64,000 nucleotides of DNA from Microcebus murinus (lineage: Eukaryota; Chordata; Mammalia; Primates; Cheirogaleidae): assembly GCF_040939455.1 (NCBI RefSeq), contig NC_134116.1, positions 68,820,400 through 68,884,399 of the forward strand, read 5' to 3'. Below are positions 1 to 11,201 of this stretch, one piece after another; the stretch's first letter is position 1; each line of letters opens with the position of its first letter. Under the pieces are notes generated by a model, which saw only the letters and a program-made list of their open reading frames with translations, ran no database searches and was not told the origin of the DNA. The translations under genes were made by a program, and so were the position numbers.

Positions 1-1239
1 CTCATGGTAAAGATATTTTGGGATATGTAATTCCTTTGCAGATAGAAACCTTAGAAGGAAATCTTTCTATATATAACACCAATAAGCATGGAAAAGAGAA
101 ATGGATACAGTTTTCTAAAGGTTTGTTGGTATAAAATTCTCATCTTAATGGCTTCCATTTCCTCAGTGAATAGTGAATACAGCACTTCTGCTAATAAGCA
201 AGTAGAGATGGCCTAAATTTGAGCAAAGTACAGAAGGTTTGAAAGAGAATTGAGTAGCACGGGAGAGAGAGCAGACTAATAAAAAGAGTGACCTGAGGTC
301 TGTTTGTTTTGTTTAATGTCAGTAAGCACCGAACAATTAGTTTTGGAATGAATCAGTGAATTAATTCCAGGTAGTGCTGGGGTTGACCATGAATTTTATC
401 ATAGTGCCAGTAGACTTGTGAGACTTAATCCAATATTGATCAGTCACTTATAGGAAGGCGATTCTGGAAAAGGCAGAGAGGTGTGATTTTGCCAGAGAGG
501 AAGAATTAAAGGGGATTGGGTGACGCCTATTTGAAGTGGACCTTACAAAATGTTGGTTACCTGATAGACCATGAAGTCTGCCTTGACAAGGCAGGAAATT
601 AAGACAAGAACTTGGTGGATTGATGAATAAGTAGAAAGATTAATGACCTGGAGTTGAGAAAGTAACAAATTGAGGGCATAAACTGGAAGAATAAACGGAT
701 GAGGTCAAAGGGTGGAATGTGGAGCTGCACTCCTACAGATGTCAGAGGGGTTCCTGAGGATAAGTTCCGGGTCTGGTGGTAACTGAGCTGGAATGGAAGT
801 AAAGAACCCTAAGAGGGGAAGATAGAGGAATTGAAGGGCCAGGTTCTTGGATGATCTGTCCACATGGATGTTGGCGTCTTCTACAGTTTCTCTCCCTCTA
901 CAAGTTACTCATCCTGGACCCCATCCCAAGTTTTGTCCTTCCCAAGGCCTCCCTAGACTCTACATTCTTTCAGCAATGGCATAACTCTGGACAAATTGTG
1001 GAAGTATAGAGTAAGGGGGCTATAGTGGACATCTGTTTTTTGTTTTTGTTTTGACACCCAGCATTCCCAAATTTTTGAAGTTCAGAGGTCAGATGCCTGA
1101 AGTCCTGGACTTGTGACTGGTGTCTAAAGGCTGGGTGGCAGTCTTAGGGACTGAGTCCTCAACCTGTGGGATCTGATGCCATTTCCAGGTAGATAGTATT
1201 GGAATTGAATCACAGGACACCCAACTAGTGTTCCCTGAA
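1..1239. other. No gene recognised
   Basis: Unique-looking, moderately AT-rich DNA. I see no long open frame, no recognisable repeat family and no promoter-like CpG cluster. Part may be very old decayed repeat, but I cannot name one. Confidence 0.5.
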
Positions 1240-1329
1240 GAATCGATTGCTTGTTTATTGTTCGTAGGGAGAAATCTCTACATATTTTGGGGTCACAGAA
1301 GCCTTCTGTGTTAATTGTTGCGCTGAGTG

Positions 1330-1673
1330 AGAAAACAGGACAGGAAGCACTTTGAATGAGCTGGGTTTTCCACTCACAGTGGTTGCTTTCTTCCTGTCCT
1401 ATAACTTATGATAGGGAGAAAGCATCTTTTGTATGGCTTGGAAAATTTTTATGCTACTAAGTTTAAATCGTTTTCCAGCATTTTATCCTTTTTACCTTCA
1501 ATATGGTACAATATTTCTGAGAATTCCCTTAACATGAAGTTTTTCACTGGTATCTTTTTCTCTTCATCATTTCCATCATGACCACTTTTCTCATTTAAAT
1601 CAATAAGACTGTCTTTGCTAAATTCCTCTGACTGCACGGTGTGTGAACTGAAGAATAGACATGCAGTGACCAA
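1330..1673 (-). pseudogene. Fossil Tigger-type (pogo-like) transposase C-terminus
   Basis: Read on the minus strand, a 74-codon open frame starts with an acidic, Leu-rich stretch (DSLIDLNEK, then NDEEKKIPV), followed by NFMLREFSEILYHIE and MLENDLN. After a stop and frame change, a second frame reads IQKMLSPYHKL, a stop, then DRKKATT. This order (acidic linker, F-x-x-(K/R)-E-(F/L)-(S/A)-E helix, a conserved NP/DLN turn, then IQxMLxPYxxLY-x-x-KKAT) is how I remember the C-terminus of Tigger/jerky-related transposases, downstream of the DDE catalytic domain. The catalytic part is not visible. It is broken by at least one stop and one frameshift, so it is not functional. The family call is from pattern memory. 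Confidence 0.5.
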
Positions 1674-1689
1674 TCACCACTTGATTTTT

Positions 1690-3119
1690 TAAAATTGACA
1701 CCATTGGTCACTGGTCAGAATGTGCATCTGTTATTTATGTTGTGATCTGTGCACTAAAGAGATAGTAGCAAAGTTTGTACTCTATGCAATTACTCACAGT
1801 TAATGTATCTTGGTAAATGAAATTTAAACTGTTTTGGGGGCACTGGTATTAGTTAACTAAGTGTGGTAACTGAAATTCATGCATATTAGAAAAGCAAAGA
1901 CTATAAATCCATTCTAACAGGCCCAGCTCACTAAATCATTTGATTCCTCCTTCAATAATTTGCCAAGGCAGTTCCAGAATCTCACACACGAGCAGAAGAT
2001 TATAAATGATTCCTGGTGTCCTTGCCAAGATATTAAATTCTAAGTTATATGACCAAATTCACATCAATAAACTCTCCCTTATCCAGCCTTATTTTGTAAC
2101 TCCTTGTGCAATGCTCTCGGGATGGATTTCTAGGCACATTTACCTGGTTTCTAACAATATATTTTAACCAGGTCCTGCAACTCATCTGGTGAATAGTTCC
2201 TTTCCTCGCAAATCAGAGACAGTACTTCTCCAGTTGGGCCATGCTGAGATTGAGACTGGTCATTGGCCAAGACGGGAAACTGGAGCAAATCTTTAGGGTA
2301 AGCATACTTGCAAGCATATTATCTTGTAAAATATCTGCTTCTGGTGAGGCCTCTGCATCATGTCCAGACAAGGCAGGGTTGGGAGTAGAGGTGACTGCTA
2401 TTCTCTGACAAGAGGGGTTGGCAACTACTACAGCCCAGAAGTTCAAGGAGATCTTGGGGAAATTCAGCAGGCCACTTCTGCAAACTCAAAAGATCATGGA
2501 AATCTTAAAGGATTTTAAGATTCTCATATCAGTCCATTCAAGATATCAGAGTTCTATTTTTGTCCTATCAGGTATCTAATTTTAGAAAGAGACTTGCCAG
2601 CATTGTTATTCAGGATTCTTTGTAAGTCTACTACTCTCATAGTGTGATGTCAGGCCTGATTTTCAACACAATCGATTCTTTAGCTTTAGAAGATGAGAAC
2701 TTCCTTAAATACTGCCAAAGAAATTTTGTGGCTTTTACACAATTCCCTGAGCTCATAGCTGATTAGTTTGAGTATGTGGTTTTCTTTCTTCAGAACATCA
2801 AGGTAATTTAATAGCAGCTGGCAAAATCTATAGTCCTTATAATTACCATTGCACCATTTCTCAAATTCTAGAGATATTACGTAAGACAGTTCATGCCCTT
2901 TCACCTCATCCCATCTCAATTCATCACAAGAGTCTTAGTGACAATGCTACAATAGGCCAGAGCTTATCATTGCCCCACTTATCACTAGCAATGGGGTCTC
3001 CACTGCAATCTGAATGTCAAGCAATTCTATTCCAGAATCCATCTTGAAGATCTGCTTCCTAGAACAACTTTTAATAGCAATTGCCTTAGTTGAGATTCCC
3101 CTCCCCCCCAACAAGCAGA
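1690..3119 (-). pseudogene. Possible decayed LTR-retroelement interior
   Basis: On the minus strand there are short, separated open frames of 60-77 codons (about 2947-3138, 2686-2919 and 2213-2446). The middle one has a helical, charged segment (VLKKENHILKLISYELREL) of the coiled-coil kind found in ERV-L-like gag remnants. They lie downstream of LTR-like sequence at 3120-3640 on the same strand, in the order expected for LTR then gag. All frames are broken. I cannot prove homology, so this is a weak call; chance frames in AT-rich DNA are the alternative. Confidence 0.28.
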
Positions 3120-3640
3120 CACAGAGAAAATAATTCAAATGTAAATATGTATTTGGGAGGTATAATAAACAATGGAGAGGAGGGAGAAATGTGAGGCAGG
3201 GAAGGGAAGATAGCCAATGAAGGGTACATTATCAAACTAAACAGTACATTATGATATTAACTAAGGGATTAATGAAGTTTAAGCCCTTAGGTAGTATCTG
3301 AGAAATCATATGCTAATAAAATACATGTCTCAGAATTATGCTACCTAACAGCCAAAGAAACTGGGATATTTATACACCGATTTCTCTCAGTCACTGGTTG
3401 AGAGCACATCCCAAGAGTTGTTAATTCCCTAGCATGTCCAGCCTGCCATGCTCACAAGGAAGAAAATTTTCTTAAGTGTGGAGAGACCTCATCCAATACT
3501 GGTAATTCAAAGTTCAGCTGGTTAACACAGAAGTGGAAAGGCCACAGGAATCTGCACAGGGCACAATAGCATCTGCTATACCTGCCATCTCTGATCGCAA
3601 GAAGAAAAATGTGTATCTTGAGCCTCTGTGCTGAGTAGAA
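3120..3640 (-). repeat. Probable ancient LTR (ERV-L-like), reverse orientation
   Basis: The base pattern (a 'TATTTGGGAGGTATAATA' opening, a 'GGGATTAATG' core, 'GGGATATTTATACACC', a 'GTTGTTAATTCCCT' block, and 'AGTGGAAAGGCCACAGG') recalls old mammalian LTR consensus sequences written in reverse orientation. No clean TG/CA boundary or target duplication is seen. The subfamily is not assigned. Confidence 0.33.
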
Positions 3641-3732
3641 GTAAAAAACAGTCTCTTCATGAATCTGAATCTAGAGAATTCTCTGGATTACCAGACCATC
3701 AAACAAGAGTATTAAAAGGAGCATTAGGCTGG

Positions 3733-4124
3733 TGTTATGGCCTGAATTACAGTCCCCTAAAAGTCACAGGTTGAAACCCTAATCCCTAGTACTTTAGACT
3801 GTGACTATATTTAGAGATCGGACCTTTAAAGAGGTAATTAAGTTAAAGTGAGCCCATTAGAGTGGGTCCTAATCCAATCTATTCTTTACAAGAAGAAGAA
3901 ATAATTTACACAAACAGAAAGACATTGTGGTGCATACACACAGAAGGACCACTTAAGGACACAGCAAAAAGTGGCCATCTGCAAGAAGAAGTCTCAAGGG
4001 AAAGAAACCAAACCTGCTAGCACCCTGGACTTCCAACCTCCAGAACTGTAAGAAAGTAAATTTCCATTGTTTAAGCCATCCAGTTTATGGTACTTTCTTA
4101 TGGCAGTCCTAGCAAACTAATACA
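3733..4124 (+). mobile_element. MaLR LTR (MLT1-type)
   Basis: It starts TGTTATGGCCTGAATTACAG and ends CTAATACA. Between them are the standard MLT1 landmarks: 'CCCTAATCC', a gtgactatat-ttagagat block, 'ttaagttaaagtgagcc', 'aaagtggccatctgcaag', 'CCAGAACTGTAAG' and 'tgtttaagccatccagttta'. This is a non-coding ERVL-MaLR solo LTR in forward orientation, old and diverged. Confidence 0.85.
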
Positions 4125-5005
4125 ACTGGAATGGCTCAATGATCCAGTGACACCACCCTCATGGGAGCAGGATCACAAGAAAAGAATTCCTCCATCAAGC
4201 CAACTCTAGCCTGATCCAGCAATTTCTCTGCAGTTATAATACAGAATTTGTCCTGGTGCGGCATGTACTGCCAGAATTTCAGGACTCGTAAGTTTTATTA
4301 TGCTTTCTTTTGGTATCACAGAGGTTTTCCATCTTCAGAAATGAAATCCAGTAGAAATGACCCCACAGATAATCTTGATCATTTAAGTATGCCTATTTCA
4401 ACACACCCACCTGAATGGGACACAGCTGGACCAGACTCTGGACCTCCATTAAATCCTTTAGTCAGAGGGCAGGTGCTACAGAGAATGCTAGGGGACAATT
4501 TCTCAGAAGAAGACCTCCTGTCCTTCCTCTTCCCTGGAAAGCCAGTATGGACCATCCCAAGAAGCCTCGCCACCTAGTAACTTCCTTACCCCAGCACAAT
4601 CTCCACTGGTGACTAGATTTTGTCTCCTGTCCCATAAACCAAAAATAGAAGTAAGTTACCTCCACAATTGATCCAACCTTCCAACGAGCCTACTTCTGAA
4701 GATCCAGGACCACAGGAAGATATTCTTTTGTGTCTCTTCTAAAGCAATTTTGATTTTTTTTTTTTTTTTAGTATTATTGGTATTAGTTAAGTGAATATAC
4801 AATGGCTTAAATAGAATTATAATTCTTAAGATAGTGTTTTTAAGTATACATTGTATAAATATAAATCTTATCAATAAATCACTTCCAATTTATGTTTATT
4901 TGGAATCCAGTTCCAAATGTTTATCTTTAATGTTTATATTATTAATTTGATATTTTGTTATTGCTATTTAATAAGCCTCTCTTATTAATTAATTAAAAAA
5001 CACAT
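4125..5005. other. AT-rich spacer with an unassigned 109-codon frame
   Basis: A forward open frame at 4248-4577 would encode 109 residues with a Pro/Ser-rich centre (STHPPEWDTAGPDSGPPLNP). I do not recognise it. It has no CpG promoter or clear exon borders and is probably chance or a relic. The part after 4740 is AT-rich with a poly-T run at 4755-4769. Confidence 0.4.
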
Positions 5006-5079
5006 CTGCCAGTTTCAGTACTATATTCAAGTCATTATACAACTGCCAGTTTCAGTACTATATTCAAGTAATTATACAA
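5006..5079. repeat. Tandem duplication, 2 x 37 bp
   Basis: Two adjacent 37-bp units (5006-5042 and 5043-5079), each starting CTGCCAGTTTCAGTACTATA, differ by a single base near the end (gtCatt against gtAatt). The near-identity suggests a recent local duplication. Confidence 0.93.
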
Positions 5080-5253
5080 CTGTTTAAACAGCAGCTTGGT
5101 AAAATTATAATTCTTGGGATATTATTTTATAACTAGAAAAGTTATATGTTGTTCATTTAAGAATTAATTTTGTAAATTAATTTTTAAGTCAACTTTTGTT
5201 TCATTTTCTTCTATTTCTGGATAGTGAAAGTACAGTATTTTAGTTTGGGGTGT

Positions 5254-5730
5254 TGTATTAGTTTCTTATAGCTGCTGTTACAAAATACCACAAACTGGGT
5301 GGCTTAAAGCAATAAATTTACTTTGTTGTAGTCTGGAAGCCAGGAGTCTAAAATCAAAATGTCAGCTGAGCCACACTCCCTCTAGTGGCTCTAGGGAAGA
5401 ATCCTTCCTTGCCTCTTCCACGTTCTGGTGGCTACCAGATTTCTTTGACTTCCTTGGCTTGTGCCCACACCTGCCTTTGTCTTCAGATTGCCTTTTCCTC
5501 TGAGTGTCTATCTTATAAAGATACTTCTCACTGGGCTTAGGACCCTCTCAGGTAGTCCAGGATGATTTCCTCATCTCAAGACCTTTCACTTAATTACATC
5601 TGCAAAGACCCTTTTTCTAGAAAAAGGTACCATTGACAGGTTCTGGAAATTAGAACATGGATATATGTTTCTCAGAAGTCCTGGGGGACTTGTGAAACAC
5701 TATAGTGGGTTGAATGGTTCAACCCACTAT
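5254..5730 (-). mobile_element. MaLR LTR (MLT1-type), reverse orientation
   Basis: It reads TGTATTAGTTTCTTATAGCT, then 'ACAAACTGGGTGGCTTAAAG', 'gaatccttccttgcctcttcca', 'acttaattacatctgcaaagaccc' and ends with 'ttcaacccactata'. This is the reverse complement of an MLT1 LTR. Its final 50 bp are rearranged into an inverted repeat (see 5678-5769). A CTCF-like core, CCCTCTAGTGGC, lies at 5378-5389. Confidence 0.85.
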
Positions 5731-5769
5731 AGTGTTTCACACTACAGTGTTTCACAAGTCCCCCAGGAC
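5678..5769. repeat. Quasi-palindrome, 37-bp arms
   Basis: The left arm (5678-5714) starts GTCCTGGGGGACTTGTGAAA and is followed by a 3-bp centre (TGG). The right arm (5718-5769) is its perfect complement except for one extra 15-bp block (5741-5755, ACTACAGTGTTTCAC) that is a near copy of the preceding 15 bp. Transcribed or single-stranded, this would form a long hairpin. It spans the outer edge of the MLT1 LTR. Confidence 0.93.
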
Positions 5770-5779
5770 ACAAACTGTA

Positions 5780-6155
5780 GGGAGAGTTTTACATGAGAAG
5801 CCTGGCAAGTGAAGACATTTGACACTCAAAATCTATTTCTGTATACTAAGGGCTGGATCGCCTCTGGTTGCTAGATTAACGTTAGTCTTCAAAAATGGTA
5901 ATATTTCTAGAAAAAAAGATAAGATAATATAATATTTATGAAATAAAAAGAGTGAAATTGGAAGTCAATTTATTTTTTTTAAAAAGCATGCATGCTAAGG
6001 ACTAAAAAAATATACACTAAAATGTAAACAGTGGTGCTAGGAGGGAAATGGTAATTGAAGGGCTGGGAGGAATGAAGGGAGAATTTTATATTCTCCCTTC
6101 ATATATTCTTTCTTTGTATGCATTTGCATGAAAATTCACATGCTATAAAAAATAT
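5780..6155. other. No gene recognised
   Basis: AT-rich DNA with short self-complementary patches such as 'gaagggagaattttatattctcccttc' around 6075-6102. No gene or named repeat is seen. Confidence 0.45.
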
Positions 6156-6159
6156 ACAC

Positions 6160-6218
6160 AGTGAGAGAAAGAGGGAAAGAGAAAGAGATGGAGGGAAGGG
6201 GAGAGAAAGAGAGATAAA
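6160..6218 (+). repeat. GA-rich low-complexity tract
   Basis: An imperfect purine run of gagaaag/ggaa units. No single repeat unit dominates. Confidence 0.8.
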
Positions 6219-9200
6219 TTAATTCAGAATACAGAGAGAAAATAAGTACAGGAAGTTAAAAGTTGGTTCAGAAATCAGTCTCCAAAATACAAAAGAACCA
6301 GGACAGTCCTCTTCTGTGTGGATCACCACAGGGGCAGAACTTCCAAGTAGCAAAATCCCTGCAGATGGAAAGTCTTGGAAAGAGAGACAAGTTCAATGAA
6401 GATGAAGTTCGCCTACTCACAGTTTGTCCCAGGGCTTGAGTTAAGCTATGGGTACATTCACAAAGTCCATTATTCTAGGCCTTGGAGATAAACATTTAGA
6501 AATGGATTCCAAATTAAACTCACAAAGCACAAAAGACCTGATTCACACATCAAGACACACACAAACATAAACACGCACACACAGTATACACACGTATGAG
6601 ATTAAGAACTATTACATCAAATCATCAATATGAGTACAGGGGATAATTTTAAGAAAACAAAATTCTGGCCAATACTATGAGTTATGATCATTTAGGATTT
6701 AGAAACAGAGTGAAGATGCAGTTCATTTTTTTCCATAGAATTTCTCTGTTCTTTTAAAACATCTGAAGCATTATCTCAGCACAAGTATAAAAAGGATGGA
6801 AAAATATCCTATGCTATTTAAAATGCTTCTGGAGAAAAGACTGAATTTCTTCTAATGCATTACAGCTTGAAACAGATGAATCTTTTTCTTTTCTTTCAAT
6901 AATATTCTTCATGGTTACACATGTTTTCACAAATCATGGTCTAAACAAACATTCCTGAGATTTCTTTTATTACTCTTCCAAAAAGTATTCATTAAAAGCT
7001 TTCATAGGACAAAGGTCCAGTCAGTCTATGTCTTAAATATTATAAATCAGATATTTAGGAATATGAATGGTTTTATCAACAGATAAATTGTGATGACCAA
7101 GAATGCAATGACATATCTTTCGAAAAAAAATTAAACTGAGCTATGTCATATGTATACCAAGAGCCCCAGATGGTCTTTGATTTTTTTAAAAATCTATATC
7201 CATGGAATTTGGATCTGATGGGTTTTTTCTTAATAGATGTTTATCCTAATTTCTGGTCATTGCCAGAACTTTTTGCAACCAACCAGTAAACTAGGGCCAG
7301 CTTATTTCCTTAGAGATATAGATTACATTAGTCATTCAGTAAGTCTTGGATTAATTTTGTTCCAAAGTTTTCTAAGGAACTCATTAGATAATCTCTGGAT
7401 CTAGAGAAGTTAGTCATAGGGCCTAAAGGAATTCATCTTTGCTGAACCAAAAAAAAAAAAAAAAATCAGTAGCAGCAAATAAGCTGAGGAAATCTTAACA
7501 AAAAGGTTTCCTAACTCTTAACAAATATAATATTTCCACTACAAAGTAAAAAACAAAAACCTGTATTTATACCATTTTATGCTAGATCATCCTCACATCT
7601 CAAGATCCTGTGTAAATCAGTGATTTACTTGGAGCAGCAAAGCTCTAGGTCTAGCAGCCACTAGGGTGATTCTTCAACAAGGAACAGATTAATCTCACAG
7701 ACCTGAATTAATGCTCTAATATTTCACTAACAAATCTCTATACTGCTGGACATAACATCTGCAATTAAATGATAAAATTATAGTTCCCTTCTCATTGACA
7801 CATTGCATTCACTCTTTTCTCCTATCATATTTGAATCAAAATTAGAAATAAGGAGATAAAGTCATTAACTATTCATAAACTCAGCTATCTCAATGGTACA
7901 CTGTCTTCTGGGCTACTGGTTCCAAGAAGCACAAAGACAAGAAATTATGGAAGCAACAGTTAGATTTCAACCCTATAGAAATATACCATCTCTACCCCCA
8001 AAATCAGCACAGGAAAATCCATCTGGCTGCATGCACAGAGGAGGATTCAGAATTTTACCCACTGCATCCATCCCCAAACCAATTTTCTACCACATAAATT
8101 CTTTTCATAAAAGTTTCAAAATGGCATTAGAAGGAAGGTAGTAATTACTTCCTATCTCTAACTGCCCAGAAATGAACTCCAAACATAACTTGGCTTTATA
8201 AACAAATCCAGCCTTGTTCACAGTTTATATATTTGTTAGCAACAAGTGTAAAAGTGAAAGGTGCCATGAGAAGTTAGACTATTAAAAACAAGCCAAAGCA
8301 AGTGTCAAAATACTTTGTACATTGTTAAATAATAGTCATGGTGCTAATTAGCAGTAAAGAGTCAAGAGAACTCAGAAAATTCTTAAGTCTTTGAGCACTC
8401 TTTTCATCAATGTGCTATAGAGGAGACAGATCTGTTTTTATTGAGGTCTGGCCTCACTAGAACTTGTTTTCATTTCTTTCTAGAAGTGGTAAATGACAAT
8501 CAAAATCTAAGCCCTGCCTTCTCAGGTCTCTTAACTGCTACTTTTCACTGGAATATAAAAATCTTACAAAATAATGTTACAGTAAAAATTCCAGCTGGCC
8601 TTAGTTGCCTTAAGAAATCAGAACAGCTGTGTGAACTCCTTCATAAATGTCACCCCTTTGGTGAAAGGAGAGGTTACAGACTACAATAAACAATGCGGAG
8701 GGCTGGTGTGGCCAAAGGAATTCTGCTCCCTGCACAAAACACTAGGCTCGGGTGTCCAGTTTCCCAAGAAACTATCAGCATCCACCTATTCAACATAATT
8801 CCTTTTAAAGACTTTGCTGGAGCACTCTATCTTTATCTTGAGAATACACTAAAAATATACACACAATAATATGGATCTTTTCACAACTGATTCTTCTAAA
8901 GATTTGAGAGTTTGCTAACTCAGAGCAATTTGCTCTCAAAGAGCAAAATATCCATTTATGCTATGGAATAAGGCATTTGGATACTTAAGAAATGAGTAAA
9001 TTGCTGGGACACTGAAGTTCTTTCCATAAAAAAAAGTATATTTTTATAGCCTAATTGTTGTCCTTTTTCATATCTCTTCAAGTATTTTGCTTATAGTTTT
9101 CTCTAAAGAATTACTTATCTGAACAAACCATCTGAGTTCCATTACTGAGGCCAGCCATGAGAAACATCAGTACTGATATGATATCAGCTAGTTGCTATAA

Positions 9201-9634
9201 AGGAAAGGGGATACAATTCACCTTGACCCAGGGAATCATAACATACATCCATGCAGATTTGTTTAAATTGAGCACTGCAAGATAAGATTAAACAGTAACA
9301 TTTTATATGAAATATAGGATCTTGGCCCATTTTTTAGTCTCTTCAAGTGTATATATTAGAAGGGATTTAACTGAGAAATATGTGCCTGACAAAACTTCCA
9401 TTCCTGGTGTTTGTACCTCTATAAATGTAAATCCGTTATCCAAATGTTGTTTTGCATTCTGTATGGAATTTATCTGTCGTATCATTTATGAACACTTGTT
9501 ACTCAGATTTAGAGCTCTTTCTGCATCAGCATTAGATTCACATCAACCCAATACCTCAGAGAATCCCGTCCCTAGTCTCAGTACTCCATATTGCAAACCA
9601 TACTCTGTGCCACCCCATATTCCTACCCTGCACT
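6219..9634. other. Long stretch without a recognised gene
   Basis: 3.4 kb of AT-rich DNA. It includes a degenerate CA-rich patch (about 6541-6597) and a poly-A run (7449-7465). Forward frames of 82 codons at 7893-8141 and 8441-8689 have no recognisable domain, no CpG promoter and no splice context, so I treat them as chance. Old unnameable repeats may be present. Confidence 0.45.
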
Positions 9635-9804
9635 TTAGTAAATAAAATTTTATGGGAATACAGTCATGCCCATTCACTTACATATTTTCTATAGCTGTTT
9701 TTGAACAGAGTTTAGTAGTTGCAACAGGAAAGAGTTAAGGTCCATAAAACCTAAAATATTTATACTCTTTGACCCTTTAACAAAAAGTTTGCTGAACCCT
9801 GTTC
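9635..9804 (-). mobile_element. hAT-like non-autonomous DNA transposon fragment
   Basis: Read in reverse it starts CAGGGTTCAGCAAACTTTTT and continues with 'GGGTCAAAGAGTATAAATAT' and 'aggttttatggacc', then 'gcaactactaaact' and a 'aataaaattttatt'-like end. This follows a common mammalian hAT MITE consensus that begins CAGGGGTCGGCAAAC. It is non-coding and probably truncated at the far end. The family name is left open. Confidence 0.6.
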
Positions 9805-10484
9805 TATTCCCCCATCTATCCATCTTTACTCTCCCAATTTTACTCTCACTTTTTTTTTTCTGAAGTACGTATTTCCACATCTTATTGATTATAAACCCTA
9901 ATTATCATTCTACTTTCAGTATTTGGCTTGGAAAAGAATTTTAGTAGACTTTCAAGGAAGTATGAATTGCCATTAGCTTTTATAATATAAGCCTTCCTCT
10001 TCATTTTGTGCTTTTTACATTTACTCGAGTTGCACTTCCCTGGTAAGTGCTGCTCCATACAAGTTATTTGCTGCAAAAAGGGGACAGGAGGAAGATCTTC
10101 TGGGGGAGTAGGATGAGCTGAGGCTGAATCCAGCCAGTGCACCACTTGAGAAGCCATAAACCTTGATACAAGGCCTCATCCCCCCAGAGAATAAAATGAA
10201 AGAAGGCACCTTTATTTTAAATTACATGACTAAAGGATAATGTACGAATCTAAATCTGCATTTTATATTTTTCTCAAGAAGTGTTTAACTTTACACATTT
10301 GGACTGTTTGAGTTCTGATTATTTAAACTATGACAGTAAACTTATTAAAAGATTTTAAAAATTGTTTATGATTCACCAGTTAAAAACTGAAATATTTTAC
10401 CCACAAAAATGAATTAGCTCTCAGCAGCTCTGAACTGAACATTACAAAGTGACTGGATCACGTACTTAAAGTTGCTTTAGGTCA
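9805..10484. other. No gene recognised
   Basis: A 91-codon minus frame (9882-10157) has a basic patch (CKKHKMKRK) but no family I know and no gene context. Otherwise nothing is seen. Confidence 0.45.
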
Positions 10485-10838
10485 AAGTATGAAGGTGGTC
10501 TCCATTTATTCGAAGAGTGTTCTAAGACCACCAGTGGATGACCGAAACCTGGAATAGCCAAACCCTATGTATACTAAGCTTTTACAATCTGATTACTGAG
10601 ATACCTGCTTAGTGACTGATGGGGCAGGTAACACAAAATGCATGGATATGCTGGACAAAGGGATGATTCACACCCTGGCTGGCATGAGATTTTATCATGA
10701 CACTCAGAACAACACATAATTTGAAACTTATGAATTGAATTCCATTTCTGGAATCTTCCATTTAACATTTTCAGACAGTAGTTGACCACAGGTAACTGAA
10801 ACTGCAGAAAGTGAAACAGTGGATAAGGGGTGATGGAT
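10485..10838 (+). mobile_element. Tigger-type MITE (Tc1/mariner superfamily)
   Basis: One end carries 'ccaccagtggatgaccgaaacc' and 'aaccctatgtatacta'. The other carries 'gttgaccacaggtaactgaaa', 'cagaaagtgaaac' and 'ggataaggggtgatgg'. These are the two ends of a well-known non-autonomous Tigger consensus (written 'CCCAGTGGATGCCTGAAACC' and 'GCGGATAAGGGGGGACTAC'). The overlapping 122-codon minus frame (10574-10942) is incidental. Confidence 0.72.
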
Positions 10839-11201
10839 GTAATATCAAACCCTAGAATGACAAATAAATTAGCTGAATATTCTAAACCCCATGTTCCAAA
10901 TGATAAAAAGTAGTGAACCCAAATACATTCAACCACATTCACAAAGTGTATGGGGAAATACCCTTTTTTAAGCTGTTCCTAGATTTTGCAAGATTTGCAG
11001 TGGGCATCACCTAAAGAAACCACCTTTGCACTGTGGGAGTCTCCTCCTCATTGTGTCTCCTCCCACTGAGCTCAGAGCCCTCCCTTACCTTATTATGTGA
11101 GCTGACTAGAGCAAGGGCACTTCAGGAACAGCCTCGGCACAATATCACATCCAAAAGAAATAATAGTTGGATAAAGGTTATTTTGGGATTTTTTTCCTCT
11201 T
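10839..11201. other. No gene recognised
   Basis: Short intergenic stretch. No named feature is seen. Confidence 0.45.

Noticed and set aside
10574..10942. 122-codon minus frame
   Set aside because: Mostly inside a Tigger-type MITE, so incidental.
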